Positions 1 to 11,261 of a stretch of DNA of 64,000 nucleotides are shown here, in pieces. Source of the stretch: Omphiscola glabra (lineage: Eukaryota; Mollusca; Gastropoda; Lymnaeidae). The stretch covers positions 13,770,307-13,834,306 of the forward strand of contig OZ024809.1 in NCBI GenBank assembly GCA_964017045.1, read 5' to 3'. A program made the position numbers and the translations under genes. Positions within the stretch are counted from its first letter, which is position 1. Each line of letters starts with the position of its first letter. The notes under the pieces were generated by a model, which was not told the DNA's origin, ran no database searches, and saw only the letters and a list, made by a program, of their open reading frames with translations.

Positions 1-345
1 AAAACAAGTTTTCGCTTTCACAAAATGCGCATTTTACATGAAGTTACTTGAATGAGTTCGCAGTGTGCTTACACTTCGCACAAGCCCAGTAAAATAAGTT
101 AAAACACATTTGGACTCTTCGGATAGATGAAAGGGATCATCCTCATTCTCGGACGGCGGCCCGTCAAAGAAAACTTCATGCATCCGTCTGCAAAGCCACA
201 CTCCATCGAGTAACCACCCAGATATTCTTATAATTTGGCATGTCAGTGACATGACATCAACACCGTGATCAATCCGTTAGAGAAAGATCTCTGTTAATTC
301 AATTTGCCACAAAGAATTCCACAGTATAAAAACATCATAAGTTAC

Positions 346-497
346 CTGGCGAGATGTCATTGACGACGAAATCCTCGTCTTTCACCGAGTATGAAATGAA
401 GACGTCGTACCTAAAGCTGTCTGTGTCACGTGACGCATGTCTGTCCTTGAGCTTGATGTGCGCGGCATAGTAGAAGTACCGGATCTTCCACCGGTAC
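346..497 (-). CDS. TLR-a exon 2: juxtamembrane and N-terminal TIR domain
   Basis: Coding exon of a Toll-like receptor whose ectodomain exon lies at 1803-4027. It starts after a CTCACCAG acceptor and ends at CCAG|GTAACT. It is entered in phase 2 and left in phase 1, exactly as in the other two TLR genes here, and has the same 152-nt length. The product begins RYRWKIRYFYYAAHI (basic stop-transfer segment after the membrane helix) and contains TIR box 1 as YDVFISYS. The rest of the TIR domain must lie left of the window edge. Unlike its paralogues, neither splice site is embedded in a tandem array. What is seen: motifs, splice sites, phase. What is inferred: that this exon joins the upstream ectodomain exon. 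Confidence 0.9.
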
Positions 498-869
498 CTG
501 GTGAGGGAGTGGGGTGGAATCAGAGCATACATTCAAAAGTGCAAATATTGAAAGCCTTTTTAGAATGATGTAACCTTGCAAACTCAATTCAAAATCTACA
601 TTTTGGATCTCAGTTCATCTTCCGAACTAGCTCTGTACAATTATTGGGAAACTAGCCAGGCACCTTATCATTTAAGTTATTTTTTTGTGTTGGCTTAAAA
701 CACTAAAATTTACAAAAGTTATCAAGGTATATAGGCATTTAGAATTATAATAACTGAAATATATACGGTTTCCGGCAAAAAAAAATGTCTTTAACTTCTT
801 TTAGTAATCCATTTCTTTCATTTAATAAAGATCCTAGGAATTTGAATTGATTTACTTTTTCAAAAGTGG

Positions 870-1052
870 AATTTCTATTTCAGTGCTTTCATCTTTCTGT
901 TCTTATTCTCATCATAGTTATGTGTTTTTTTTTTGGTTGTTAACTTCCAGTCCTGCTTGTAATGATGCGTCTTCCAATTCAATAAAAGCTTTTGATACTT
1001 TTCCCTAGCAGCGCTTTGTTATCCGCATATGCAAGATTATTGTTCTCACCTG
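870..1052 (-). pseudogene. Decayed LINE reverse-transcriptase fragment
   Basis: On the minus strand the translation reads NLAYADNKALLGKS and then, after a frame slip, FIELEDASLQAGLEVNNQK. This is the Y-A-D-D active-site strand and the following helix of a non-LTR retrotransposon RT, with the second catalytic Asp mutated to Asn. No intact frame remains. It lies in intron 1 of TLR-a, on the same strand. Confidence 0.7.
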
Positions 1053-1175
1053 TATGATGTATCAAAAGTTATTACAAAGTCACCCGTCTATATACTATGC
1101 CAAAGAGACTGTTAGAAAGCGTCACTCAAATTCAAGGTCGTGACCTGAGTTCATGGAAAACATTTGCTAGGGCAC

Positions 1176-1522
1176 GTACAAGATGGCATGGCAGAATCAC
1201 TGTCGGAGTACAAGCTGGCGTGGCAGAATCACTGTCGGAGTACAAGCTGGCGTGGCAGAATCACTGTCGGAGTACAATCTGTCGTGGCCGACTCACCGTC
1301 GGAGTGCGCAAGCTGGCATGGCAGACTCATTGTCGGAGTACAAACTTGCGTGGCAGACTCACTGTCAAAGTACAAGCTATAGCGTGGCAGATTAATTGTC
1401 GGATTACAAGCTGGCATGACAGATTCACTGTCGGAGTACAAGCTGGCGTGGCAGACTCACTGTCGGACTACAAACTTGCGTGGCAGAATAACTGTAGGAA
1501 TGTGCAAGTTGGCGTCATGTCA
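1176..1522. repeat. 32-bp minisatellite
   Basis: About ten imperfect copies of a 32-bp unit containing CAAGCTGGCGTGGCAGA and CACTGTCGGAGTA. Because 32 is not a multiple of three, a 151-residue run of open frame over it cycles through different peptides and is not a gene. Confidence 0.9.
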
Positions 1523-1524
1523 AC

Positions 1525-1755
1525 CTTTAAAATGTCATATCGATCTCCTTAAAACTTCATACCGACCTTATTAAAACGTCTATTCAACCTTATCATAACG
1601 TCATATCAACCTCATTAAAACGTCATATCAACATCATAAAAACGTCATATCGACCTTTTTAAAACGTCATAACAACCTTATTAAAACGCCATATCAAACT
1701 TATTAAAAGCGTCTCTGTACACCAAATCAACATTATATAAACGTCACTCACCTCT
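1525..1755. repeat. Degenerate minisatellite (AACGTCATATCAACCTTATT family)
   Basis: Around ten diverged copies of a roughly 22-bp unit with the core AAAACGTCATATCAACC. It lies just inside intron 1 of TLR-a, ending about 50 bp from the exon 1 donor. Confidence 0.75.
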
Positions 1756-1802
1756 ACCTATAATTTATCCTTCTATATCAGAAGTATGAAAAAATACCTC
1801 AC

Positions 1803-4027
1803 CTAAACAAAATACCTGCAACAACGAATCCCAGCATGCCCAAAGTGGCCGCCAGGACGGCCATAAACACGGGGACATTTTGGGCACAGGTTCTGTTCAA
1901 CATCATCAGGGTCTCGGCGTACGAGTCATTGATCACCTTGTAAAAATCACCGGGATATTTACACAGGTAGTTGGTGAAACGTGGGTCAAACGCCCTGGAG
2001 TTCACCATCCAGGTCAAAAAGTCCAGATTGTCGCACTCGCAACGCAGGGGATTCCACGAAAGATCCACGTGCAGATCACGTGTTTTACTCTCACACAGGG
2101 CGTCGATGTGGTCACGCACCTGGTCAGGGAGACCGCTCAGCTGGGAGTTGCTCAAATTGACCAGCCTCAGGCTTCTCATGTGGGAAATGTTGACTTCAAA
2201 TGTCCACATGCTGCTGAAATTCATCAGCAAAACCTCTAAATTGTTGAGGCCTTCGAAAATATCTGTTGGAATGACGGTCAGATCGTTATGAGAAAGATCG
2301 AGAGAATTCAGATTCTTGAGGTCGAAAAACACGCGTGACCCTTGCCTGTAATTGTGAAAGAAATTGTGTAGCATGTTGCGCCCCAGCATCAGATGTCTCA
2401 ATCCCGTCAAGTTTCCGAAAAAATCACGATGAAGCGTATTCACTGAACTCTCCCGGAAGTCGAGGTACGTGAGTCGATTGAGTCCGGTGATCGGGCCGAG
2501 CAAAGCAGGGAAGTAATTCTTGCCCATGCTCAAAACTTTCAAAGAATTGTTAGGGTCAACGTCTACCCCAGACACTATGTACTTCAGACCACCGACGTCC
2601 ATTTCGATACGCTCCAAATTCGGAGGAAGTTTAAGGAACAATTTAGTCTTTTTGTCATTTGGGTTCCTGTAATAGTCATTAAGAGATGACGCCTCCTCGA
2701 CTGACAAAGACGGCTTGTCACTGTTTGGCAGATCTGGGACATTGTAGGCACCATTAAGCTTTAATTTTTTCAGTTTTTTTAGAAGGCACAAATCGTTAAT
2801 GTAGTCCCCGTAGATGAACCGGTTGTTCCCCAAATTCGCGTAGCTCAGATTCTCCGGCGCATACTGCAAAACCCCGTGCTCAATCAGCTCAAAGCTGTTT
2901 CCAATAGCTTCAAGGTGCTCCAGCCTTAGAGGTAAACTTACGATGGTCTCATTGGTAACATGAACGGACTCGGAGTGGTATGAGCTGATGTAGTTCATCG
3001 TCAGCGTGGTGATGTTGGAGTTCCTCAAGCTCGACAGGCTCTTCATGAGAACTTTGAGGCCGATTTGGTAGTTGAAACTCATGTCTAGCGATTCGAGGCG
3101 CTGAAGTGGTTTAAACACGCCAGACTCGACGTCCTTAATCCCACAGGAACTGATATCTAAGTGGGTCAGCTGGTCCAAATTGGTGAAGGTTTCGTTTTCC
3201 AGGAAGGGCAAACTACAACGGCCCTGCCTAAACCCTTCTAGGGTTAGACGTCTGAGTGACGTCAAATTACGAAAACCTGGTCCAAACGAGCTGCTGTTCA
3301 GACCGTCCATGAAAAGCTCTCGCAAGCTTGTAAGCTCGGCAAGCAGTTCATCGGGTTGGTAATTCGCGAACAAATATTTGTTTCTGCCCACACGCAGAGA
3401 TGCTAGTGCTGGCAAGTTTCTGAAGATCGCTTTTGGTTCTGACAGATGCTGTGATAAAGAGATATTGTTGTTTTCCAGAGTCAATACCTCAAGTTCGCGC
3501 AGATTCATAAAGGCGTCGATCGAGATGTTCTCCATTCGATTCCCGGAAATATTTAAATTCTGTAACCGCGAATATTTACAGAAGGCGCATTTTTTCAACG
3601 AGTAAATATCATTGATTGAGAGATCGAGTTCCGTAACGTTTGTCGGCAAATGATCTGGCACGTCCAGCAAATTCAGCTTAGAGCAGTCGCACACGTTCCC
3701 TTTACACTGGCATTGTACGAACAGCTCTGTGTTATCCCTAAAGCCGCCAACTGGTGCTAAGGCAAGTGGTTTTTCATTTGCAGCGGGCGATTCGCGATCG
3801 TTATATTTGAACACTTGGTAAATATCCTTACCATCACCATTACCGGAATCCTGAACCCTCGCCTCTTTTTTCCCCAGCATGTCGGTGTAAAAAATCCCGG
3901 GAGTTGCCACCGTGTCGATGGTCACAACATCCTGACCTTGATCATCAAGTCGTGTGATTGAATCTGCCATGACACCAAGAATTAATAGACACGCTGCAAA
4001 TATTGAACAGGACATGTGTTTTCCCAT
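1803..4027 (-). CDS. TLR-a exon 1: signal peptide, LRR ectodomain, LRRCT, transmembrane helix
   Basis: Ectodomain exon of a cell-surface Toll-like receptor, a pattern-recognition receptor signalling through a cytoplasmic TIR domain. The start is at MGKHMSCSIFAACLLIL because this gives a clean signal peptide; an in-frame extension of 55 residues upstream is basic and lacks one. About 741 residues: signal peptide, a spacer, a cysteine cluster (CQCKGNVCDC) opening the LRR stack, a run of roughly twenty LRRs, one LRRCT (NPLRCECDNLDFL) and a membrane helix ending AGILFR. The exon ends at TTTAG|GTGAGG, phase 2. One LRRCT just before the membrane makes it a single-cysteine-cluster (vertebrate-like) TLR. 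It is clearly more diverged than TLR-b and TLR-c are from each other and lacks their poly-Asp segment. Ligand unknown. Confidence 0.92.
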
Positions 4028-4727
4028 TGTGAACGGCTGCCACTGTGGCGACTTCTGGTTGGAACGCCGGAGACGAATGAGAAGACGCTGTGTGAATGCC
4101 CCGTCGGAGGAGCTCACAGTCGTTAAGACACTATAGTGACGACGCGGCGACACCAATGATTCATCACGCAAGAGGAAACACAGCCGACACACGGAGAACG
4201 CGGCGATACCAACGACCTACGGCGACACTCAACGACACTCAATGACATTGTACCCCACCCCACCCCCACCCCCCCAAAAAAAAAGCTGTTGAAATAGTTG
4301 AATTTCAATACATCTTGTGACTTTATCTCTCGCTTCTTTTACAAAAAAGAAAAGGACATCTTTTTTAACGTAGGGTCGATTTCCATATTCGAGAATTTAA
4401 AATATATATTTAAACTATGAAATCATCTTCTATTGTAAATGAAATATGATTACTGACTGAGTGTTGGTGAGTCAGAAAAATATGTCATGAGCTCAATGTG
4501 TCAACAGCCATTAATTCTCCACACCAGCTACACAGAAACTGTCTCACTACCGACACGGCCGCAACACTCCATCCCTTTGTTTGAACTTTGATTCTTGCCT
4601 CTCAGGGCGCAACGCTTACTCACTGTTTCTCGGTCGTATCATTATACTTTATGTATATTTATAAGTCCGGTATGAAGGTGTGTTTTTTTGTTTCAAACAT
4701 AAGAATTGTGAATATATAACAACTAAT
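4028..4727. other. Upstream of TLR-a, no gene seen
   Basis: Presumed 5' UTR and promoter side of TLR-a. It contains a C/A-rich homopolymer tract (about 4254-4284) and AT-rich sequence. No convincing TATA box or coding segment can be assigned. Confidence 0.5.
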
Positions 4728-5025
4728 CACACTTCCGCCACCACCCTAGAACCCCACCAGCACCCGCCACCACCCACCACCACCACCATCCACCACCACC
4801 CATCACCACCCACCACCACCACCATCCACCACCCACCACCATCCTCCCCCAATCTACTCCACCCGTAAAATACCCTCCGCCAGGCTCCACCCCCTCCACC
4901 AGCTTCCACCACATTCTACCATCCTACACTTAGTGCCGCCCCATCTACAAACCTATTACACGCACCACCAACCTCCACCACCCTATACTATTCTACGTAA
5001 CCCGACACCACACACCACTATTGGA
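4728..5025. repeat. CCACCA-rich low-complexity tract
   Basis: Irregular CCACCA/CACCAC repeats, densest at 4740-4860. Several frames stay open on both strands only because the sequence is simple. Confidence 0.85.
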
Positions 5026-5159
5026 GTCTTTTTTTTTTCTTCTGAAATTACGCTTAAGAATTTAGTTGTTAGCCCCAAGAATGGTTTAAATTAAAAAAAT
5101 GAATTAAATATTACAATTGATTATTTTATTTTTTTAATTATTTGTGTAACACAGACAGG

Positions 5160-6130
5160 TCTGAATGAGGCGGGCATCTCTGGAACTGCTCTTCGCTGGT
5201 TTACTTCTTATCTGACTGACAGGACTCGGCGAAATTGTCGTGAATCAAGCATCTTACTTGGACACTTCCGTTACCTGGGGCGTGCCACAGGGACCTATTC
5301 TGCTCTCCATGTTAACTAGCCAGTTTGGAATACTTATTGAAAGTCGTGGTATACCCGTCAATTTATTTTGCGGATGAGACTTTACAAGTCCCTGATCCTT
5401 TGGACTGTGCTGCTGCTGCTGCTGATCAGGCTGTAGAGGACTGATGTCTTGTGGTGAAATCATGGATGGCATCAAACAGATTCAAATTAAATGACGATAT
5501 GACAGTCAATTATATGTGGTTCTGATGCCAATCTTCGAAAGGTTGCTATCGCATTGATAAAAATTGTTGCTTCTGAGATCCCCTTGTCCAACACGGTTAG
5601 AGACCCTGGCTTCTACACTGAGAGCAAACTATGATGCCTCATATCAGTTCTGTTGCCAGGGCTTGTTTTTGTCATCGACGCGCTCTGGGTCATCTGCGTC
5701 CTCAACTGAATAAGAGAACAGTCAGTTTGGGGGCAGTCACTCTAATCCAATCAAGAGTAGATTACTGTAATCATAATTTAATTTTTTTTAATTTTTTTTT
5801 TGGGGTGGGGGGTACTCAAAACCAAATTCAGAGACTCCAGAAGGTACAAAATACTGCAGCACGCATTGTATCGCGTGTAAAGAAACCTGACCACTTCACC
5901 CCAGTTCATAAAGATCTCCACTGGCTTCCTGTGAGTGAGCTCATTGACCACAACATTATTTCCCTGGCGAATAGCGGTATAGAAGGCTCTGCACTTGAAT
6001 ATCTTCAAAAACTGATTTCTAAGCATGTATCATAGACAACCTGCGCACTGCAACACAGTCCTTAATGAGGGTAGTTGATAACTCAAAAAAGTGTCCGCAT
6101 CATAAATTTTAGTTTCAAAGATAACCGAGG
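5160..6130 (+). pseudogene. LINE pol 3' remnant (copy A)
   Basis: Decayed non-LTR retrotransposon. From 5164 the translation gives LNEAGISGTALRWFTSYLTD, an RT segment. Further on are LIQSRVDYCN and then IQRLQKVQNTAARIVSRVKK followed by DLHWLPVSELID, the usual C-terminal tail of CR1/Jockey-type LINEs. Frameshifts, stops and a T/G-rich insertion at about 5780-5815 break it. A related, shorter remnant lies at 24870-25345 at the corresponding edge of the second duplication copy. Confidence 0.8.
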
Positions 6131-6603
6131 CCGCTTGAAGCTGTAAGGGTTGTGGGGCCGACACGATGGCTTTGAGGTTAGGTGACACCTATATGTTTAA
6201 CCACATCTCCCTCTTTGCTCTCCGTTTAAGTGTAAAATGGCGTAAAACTAAATTCATCCATCCCCGAGGCGCTAAAGCCCATGTAGGGTCTTGTCCTGCC
6301 TCACCACTTCCTTCCGCTCAGAACTCATGCTTATCTTTTCCATGCATAGATTTCCAGCCGCTGTAGATATTTTGTTCCACATTTGAAATTTCTATCACTA
6401 GAACAGCCAATATACGATATTTAAAAGTCTCGTTTCAAAACTCATTTTGTTTCATAATATTCTTATCTTGGTCATTCTTGAGTTAAATAAAAATTAAAAA
6501 CTGAATGACTTGAAAGAAAGAAAATACAAACATTCGATTATGAATATTTTGACTTGACTGTCTTTTTATTTATGTGTTTTGTAGATTAGTCAGATAAGTT
6601 TAG
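6131..6603. other. No gene seen
   Basis: Sequence trailing the LINE remnant. The stretch from about 6370 is nearly the same as 25330-25520 in the second copy (both contain TATTTTGACTTGACTGTC). No coding support. Confidence 0.5.
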
Positions 6604-6765
6604 AACATAATAACATGAAACAGTAAATAACACGAGACAGGTAATAACCGCGAGACAGGTAATAACACGAGACAAGTTATAACACGAGACAGGTAATAAC
6701 ACGAGACAGGTAATAACACGAGACAGGTAATAACACGAGACAGGTAATAACACGAGACAAATGAG
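6604..6765. repeat. 17-bp minisatellite, copy A
   Basis: About nine units of ACACGAGACAGGTAATA. The same array with more units is at 25530-25800, at the equivalent site of the second duplication copy. Confidence 0.9.
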
Positions 6766-7892
6766 CATCGCCAAAAACATCGACTCGAACGTTTTCGTGA
6801 GAATTAATGACGCAGTGATTAGTACTACTGGACTAAGATCACGATGCAGTTTGATCACCGCTATCACGATGTCATCTAGTTAGGGTAAAGACCTGGCAAG
6901 TTAATGATGTAGTGATAAGTCAGACCTGTTGATCGATCCCAAAGGTAAAGGGGTGGGAAGAGGCTCCAATCAGGTTATAAAAAATGGACATGAGCTAAAC
7001 AAATTATGGGGAAAACCCCGGGGAGGGAGACGCAGCAAAACAACGGAGGTGTTGGCAAGAGGCCGTCGTCGGCGAACAAACAACAGTAATAAACAGAGTG
7101 AAATGAAAATGTTAAAAATAACACTTGGCTGAGATGTAGTATCCGAGAGGATTGATCACAAACACGTCGTCGTCGGGACGTAACAACAACCTTAGTGGAC
7201 GGAGGGTCGAACAACCTAGATCAAATGATTATCATACAACGTAGCGACTGTACGCCCTCGTCATTTATTTGTCAACAAAAACCCCAAAAAACCGGTTGGC
7301 TACCATTCGTAAATTTACGAATAAATTTAAAAACTTGACTTGTCAGTAAATCTTCGTCTGATATTTAAGTATGACAAATTGGTATGTACTAAAAGAATTA
7401 TGACAAATAGCTTTAAAAAGTGCAACAAAATGAGAAATATCTACGCTTTTCATATATATTCTTGCTGTATAATGTGTTATTGTCATTGGTCCTTTGGGTC
7501 GGTTCACATTACTATTTGATCAAATTCCCCCCAAAAAGAAACCACGCACAAAAATAGTGCCTTCATGCAACAATTTGACGAGAAATTTGATCGTGTGAAC
7601 TGATTCTTATGTTGATCAAGAAAAGTCATAGGGATACTGAGAACATCAATTTTACAAGCCTACACGTAAAAATTGAGGACATATAAATATGTTTCAACCT
7701 TGTAATAAAGGTATGTAATAAATACAAAAAAAATTAAGCAATCCGAATTTGTACACACACACACACACACTTGAGTTACTTGATGTACGTATTTTACACC
7801 ACGAGGGAATCACGTTCAAGCTGACAAAGCATCCGGGCAAAAGACGGGTGAATCGTTCTGTCCTCCGCTGGTTTAAATTGTTAGGGCGTTCT
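6766..7892. other. Intergenic, no gene seen
   Basis: Aligns with 25800-26800 in the other copy. It contains only AT-rich sequence and a short (CA)n run at 7753-7770. No frame here is conserved between the copies in a way that suggests a protein. Confidence 0.5.
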
Positions 7893-8146
7893 ATATCTTG
7901 TTCAACGAGTCTCAGAAGGTTCAACGAGTCTCAGAAGGTTCAACGAGTCTCAGAAGGTTCAACGAGTCTCAGAAGGTTCAACGAGTCTCAGAAGGTTCAA
8001 CGAGTCTCAGAAGGTTCAGCGAGTCTCAGAAGGTTCAGCGAGACTCAGAAGGTTCAACGAGTCTCAGAAGGTTCAACGAGTCTCAGAAGGTTCAACGAAT
8101 CTCAGAAGGTTCAGCGAGTCTCAGAAGGTTCAACGAGTCTCATAGG
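7893..8146. repeat. 19-bp minisatellite expanded only in copy A
   Basis: About thirteen units of GTCTCAGAAGGTTCAACGA. The corresponding site in copy B (about 26805) has one unit. The two open frames over it are products of the repeat. Confidence 0.93.
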
Positions 8147-9417
8147 GTAAATGCCTCACATCCATTGAGCGACCCCCGTTCTAGTTGATTTGGTCACTGT
8201 ACTTCACATTGTCCATGGTGCATGCGTTGTCGCTTTGAAAGTCTTGTGACGTCATGTGAGGTCAAGTATAAGAATAGAAAGCAGAGCATTCCATCGAATA
8301 AAAACAAAACTTTTTTTGTACAAACCTTTCAAGAATAATGACGCAGTCTCTGTATTTAATGGACTATGATGAGTCAATTGTTTTGTCACGTGATAAGAGT
8401 AAGTTCCAGTAAGACTTCAGGGGGGGCTGTCTGCAACACACTAGTCGCTCACAAATTTTTCTTCAAACAACTTTCTTCATTTAATCGTAACTGAGTTATA
8501 ATTATTGTCCCATTTATGAATGTCATTTAAAAAAAACATGTGTATTCAAGAATATTTTGAAAAGTAAAATTTTTAATTAAAATTGGGGAAGCGCTGATGG
8601 AGACAAACATTTTGCTTAAAAATTAATTATTATGGCTGATCAGCTGTTATCCGTTGTTATGTGTTGTTATGTGTAGCAGACAGCGTACCGAAGGCTTACA
8701 CATATCACGTGACAAAACAAGGAAGTGACTAATCGTAGTCCATTTGGGCATACTTTCCCAGTATAGTAAATACCATTCTCATGGTATCGTTCATTTTCAT
8801 TCATCAGACATACATATTATGTGCGTCACGTGATGCTCTTATTGACACGCTTAAGGTAAATAAAAATCACATAACGTGGACATCAGGTATTGTATGAACA
8901 AGGCGGAGATATCATATGCTAAACTCCTCTGGTGGGTGCGTGGTCCAATCACAGTGAAATCAATTAGGCTCGTGACGCCCACAATGTCTGTATATTTCTA
9001 TATAACCTGATCTATTTTGTCAAAATATCTAACGAGACCATACTAATTGCGTCACTATGTCCAACGTGACAATACTAATTGCCTCACTATGTCCAACGTG
9101 ACAATACTAATTGCCTCACTATGTCTAAAGTGACAATGCTGATCTTGTCAAGATGTCCACCCAGTCACTCTTCCATTGCAAAAAGTTTCACATACGAGAG
9201 GAAAATGTTTAAGGCTCACAGTTATTAAATGATTTTAAACAGAAAATAATTTCTTTCAGAGTTAAACAGGGCTCTTGGAGGTCAGCGTCGTGATTAGAAG
9301 GTCTGTTTCCCGTGTACAAAGTCTGTTTTCAAACGTGCAGTGGAGGTTATTGTAAACACAGTAGTGATTGGAAAATGGCATTTTTTCAACGTCTACAGGA
9401 AATTCGGTATCTCTGGT
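8147..9417. other. Downstream flank of TLR-b, no gene seen
   Basis: Matches 26820-27770 in copy B for most of its length, but carries an extra segment (about 8340-8740) absent there. Near 9040-9140 there are about three units of a 32-bp repeat (core CAATACTAATTGCCTCACTA). No coding support. Confidence 0.5.
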
Positions 9418-9568
9418 CACTTGCCAAATAATGAGTGTTTTTAAGTAATTTGCCAGATAGTCAGGGTTTTATTCACTTGCCAGATAATCAATGTTTATGT
9501 CACTTGCCAGATAATCTGTGTATCAAGTCACTTGCCAGATATTTAATGTTTCAGGTCACTTGCCAGTT
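9418..9568. repeat. Stop-codon-region array at the 3' end of TLR-b
   Basis: Five to six units of about 30 bp, each with the plus-strand core CACTTGCCAGATAAT. On the minus strand the core reads CTGGCAAGTGAC, which is the last coding segment of TLR-b exon 4 (codons for LASD). The array therefore overlaps the end of the CDS and continues into the 3' UTR. The same arrangement is at 27770-27920. Confidence 0.85.
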
Positions 9569-9740
9569 TGTCCCAAAATATCTTGGCCTGCATCTCATCT
9601 TCTCCTTGTGGGTACAGAATGTATGTGTTGCTCCGTATGTGGTTCAATAAGTCTCTACCCAATTCATTGTTAGGAATGGATTCTTTTAGTAAGAAAACCA
9701 GCACGGGTCTCCCTGTGTGGATGGACTCCATGTTGGCCAT
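9543..9740 (-). CDS. TLR-b exon 4: C-terminal TIR domain and stop
   Basis: Last exon of TLR-b, entered in phase 0 directly after an AATTCCAG acceptor. It encodes 65 residues from MANMESIHTGRPVLVFLLKE, the TIR helix and strand carrying the conserved R-P-V-L motif, through YILYP to box 3 as IFWDKL and ends at LKH. The initial Met is an internal codon, not a start: the exon joins ELQ of exon 3. It is 198 nt, the same as in TLR-c. The final codons and stop belong to a tandem repeat that continues into the 3' UTR. Confidence 0.92.
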   Translation of the reverse strand: MANMESIHTGRPVLVFLLKESIPNNELGRDLLNHIRSNTYILYPQGEDEMQAKIFWDKLASDLKH

Positions 9741-10083
9741 CTGGAATTCAGGTGGAGAAACAATAATAATTTAATTTGAAAATGCTGAAATACTTTGAAC
9801 ATCTTGTAAGTCAATCTCTAAATCAGGGGCGGTTAAGCGGTTTAGGTTACCCAAAAACTGGGTAAAAATTAAAATATTGTGGGACAATGAGGACTCAGGG
9901 AGACATAAATGAAAATAAATTACAAGTGTGTTCCCTGTTACAACTATATAAACTTGTAAACCCAGTTTAGTATTCTCAATAACTAATTAACACACTTATT
10001 CTGGCGAGGGTCTGAGATTACCCTCAAATGATCCCCGGCTAGTACATTTGCTACAAGTGTCATCTGCTGAGCTGAGCCATACA
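9741..10083. other. TLR-b intron 3, distal part
   Basis: Intronic sequence closely matching 28092-28435 in TLR-c. No additional exon seen. Confidence 0.6.
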
Positions 10084-10500
10084 ACATTCTCCTCATTTAG
10101 GGCTCTCCCGCCGCCCTGGCTACCCTTGAAATCCCTAGTGAGGGAAATTCGGTCGACGGATGCGTTTGTGTTTCCAGTAGCAGGCTGCAATGCCGACAGG
10201 TAGGGTCCCTTTTGTGGTCTAGCTTGTTGAAGTATGTGCCGATGGGACAGTGTTCGGTACGCATCTGCGTCACTAGTCTTTGCTGCCTGCGACCTAACCC
10301 CCCCCCCCCCGCAACCATGGGTGTTGTCTGCTAGGAGTTGACAAGTTAGCGAAAACGCCTCTGACGGTCATATTGTCCGCCAACCAGTTTTTTATTCACA
10401 GCTAAGTTGCGGTACATCTGGCTGAGACTAGGCAGCACCGGTTTTTGCCAGAGGACGGATGTTCACATGCCCTTGCATCCAAGGCTCGTCGTCAACATCA
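10084..10500 (-). pseudogene. LINE C-terminal fragment inserted in TLR-b intron 3
   Basis: On the minus strand the translation includes RQQRLVTQMRTEHCPIGTYF and DPTCRHCSLLLETQTH, the cysteine/histidine-containing C-terminal region of a non-LTR retrotransposon. It is broken by a C-run (10300-10310) and stops. TLR-c lacks it: sequence matching up to GCCATACAAC (copy A) resumes at CATTCTCAATAACAAATG. It therefore arrived after the duplication or was lost from copy B. Confidence 0.65.
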
Positions 10501-10540
10501 GTGGAAATTTCATTCTCAATAACAAATGATTCAATAAACC

Positions 10541-10704
10541 AGAGGCGTAGCTAGAGTGTTTGGCGCCCGGAGACAAGATTCTTTTTAAAGAGCATCCCTT
10601 TCTTTTTTCAATTCTCAAGCCCATTATTTCCTTCAGTAAAATAATATAAAAGCACATTTTGGCGCCTTAAACTGGTCTGGCGTCCAGGGGACGTCCGCCC
10701 TCTG
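10541..10704. mobile_element. MITE (hAT-like), private to copy A
   Basis: A 164-bp element beginning AGAGGCGTAGCTAG and ending CCGCCCTCTG, so its ends are short inverted repeats. It is flanked by 8-bp direct repeats AATAAACC at 10533-10540 and 10705-10712. The paralogous site in TLR-c (about 28494) has a single AATAAACC and no element: an intact empty site. An 8-bp duplication is the hAT signature. Confidence 0.8.
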
Positions 10705-11081
10705 AATAAACCCTTTTGAATTAAAATATTCTATAATTTTTTCCTACCTTTCATATCGGTTGGTGTGGGGGGGGGGGGGAATGAATAAAAATAGAAAGCC
10801 CATGAAAAGCGGTATCTTTCAGTTGACTCTTCTTTGTTATATGTATAGTTATCTCCCGTTATTCTTTGGCCTGGATAGGTCAGCGGATTTTTATGTAGAC
10901 GAGGAACTTTTTCATGAAAGAATTCGTTTGAAACTTAAGAGATCGGTAATGTTAATTGTGTGCGAGCAGTGAATTTAACTTTAGCTTTGTATAATATTTA
11001 TTTGCAACTACGTTTTAAAAAAAATAGTTTCGCCACTTCGTCCAGCACCATTAAAATTCTGTATTATCTGTAGTCAAATCA

Positions 11082-11227
11082 GTGGCGTAGCTAGGGTTAG
11101 TGCCGTTTTTAGCGGGTCAATAGAAAAAACTCAGCGGTTGTCCGATAATGCCGCCATTTCTTGCAAAGAACAAAATACCACCAGGGGCGAACCGCGCCCT
11201 CCACATCCCTCTTTACTACGCCCCTGA
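11082..11227. mobile_element. Probable MITE (CAGTGGCGTAG family)
   Basis: Starts CAGTGGCGTAGCTAGG and ends CTACGCCCCTG, which are imperfect inverted repeats. It is not present at the matching position in TLR-c intron 3 (about 29050-29090). No clear target duplication is visible. Confidence 0.55.
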
Positions 11228-11261
11228 GTAGAAATGTCCGTGAACTAAGTTGGTATAATAC

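Larger units (their letters stand above)
498..1802 (-). other. TLR-a intron 1
   Basis: Bounded by GTGAG at the donor (1802 downwards) and CACCAG at the acceptor. It holds a decayed LINE fragment (about 870-1052) and two minisatellites (1176-1755). The stretch 540-870 is AT-rich and shows nothing recognisable. Confidence 0.8.

Noticed and set aside
34..252. 72-codon minus-strand frame at the left edge as a further TLR-a exon
   Set aside because: It has no TIR motif, no acceptor in the required phase, and does not resemble exon 3 of TLR-b or TLR-c.
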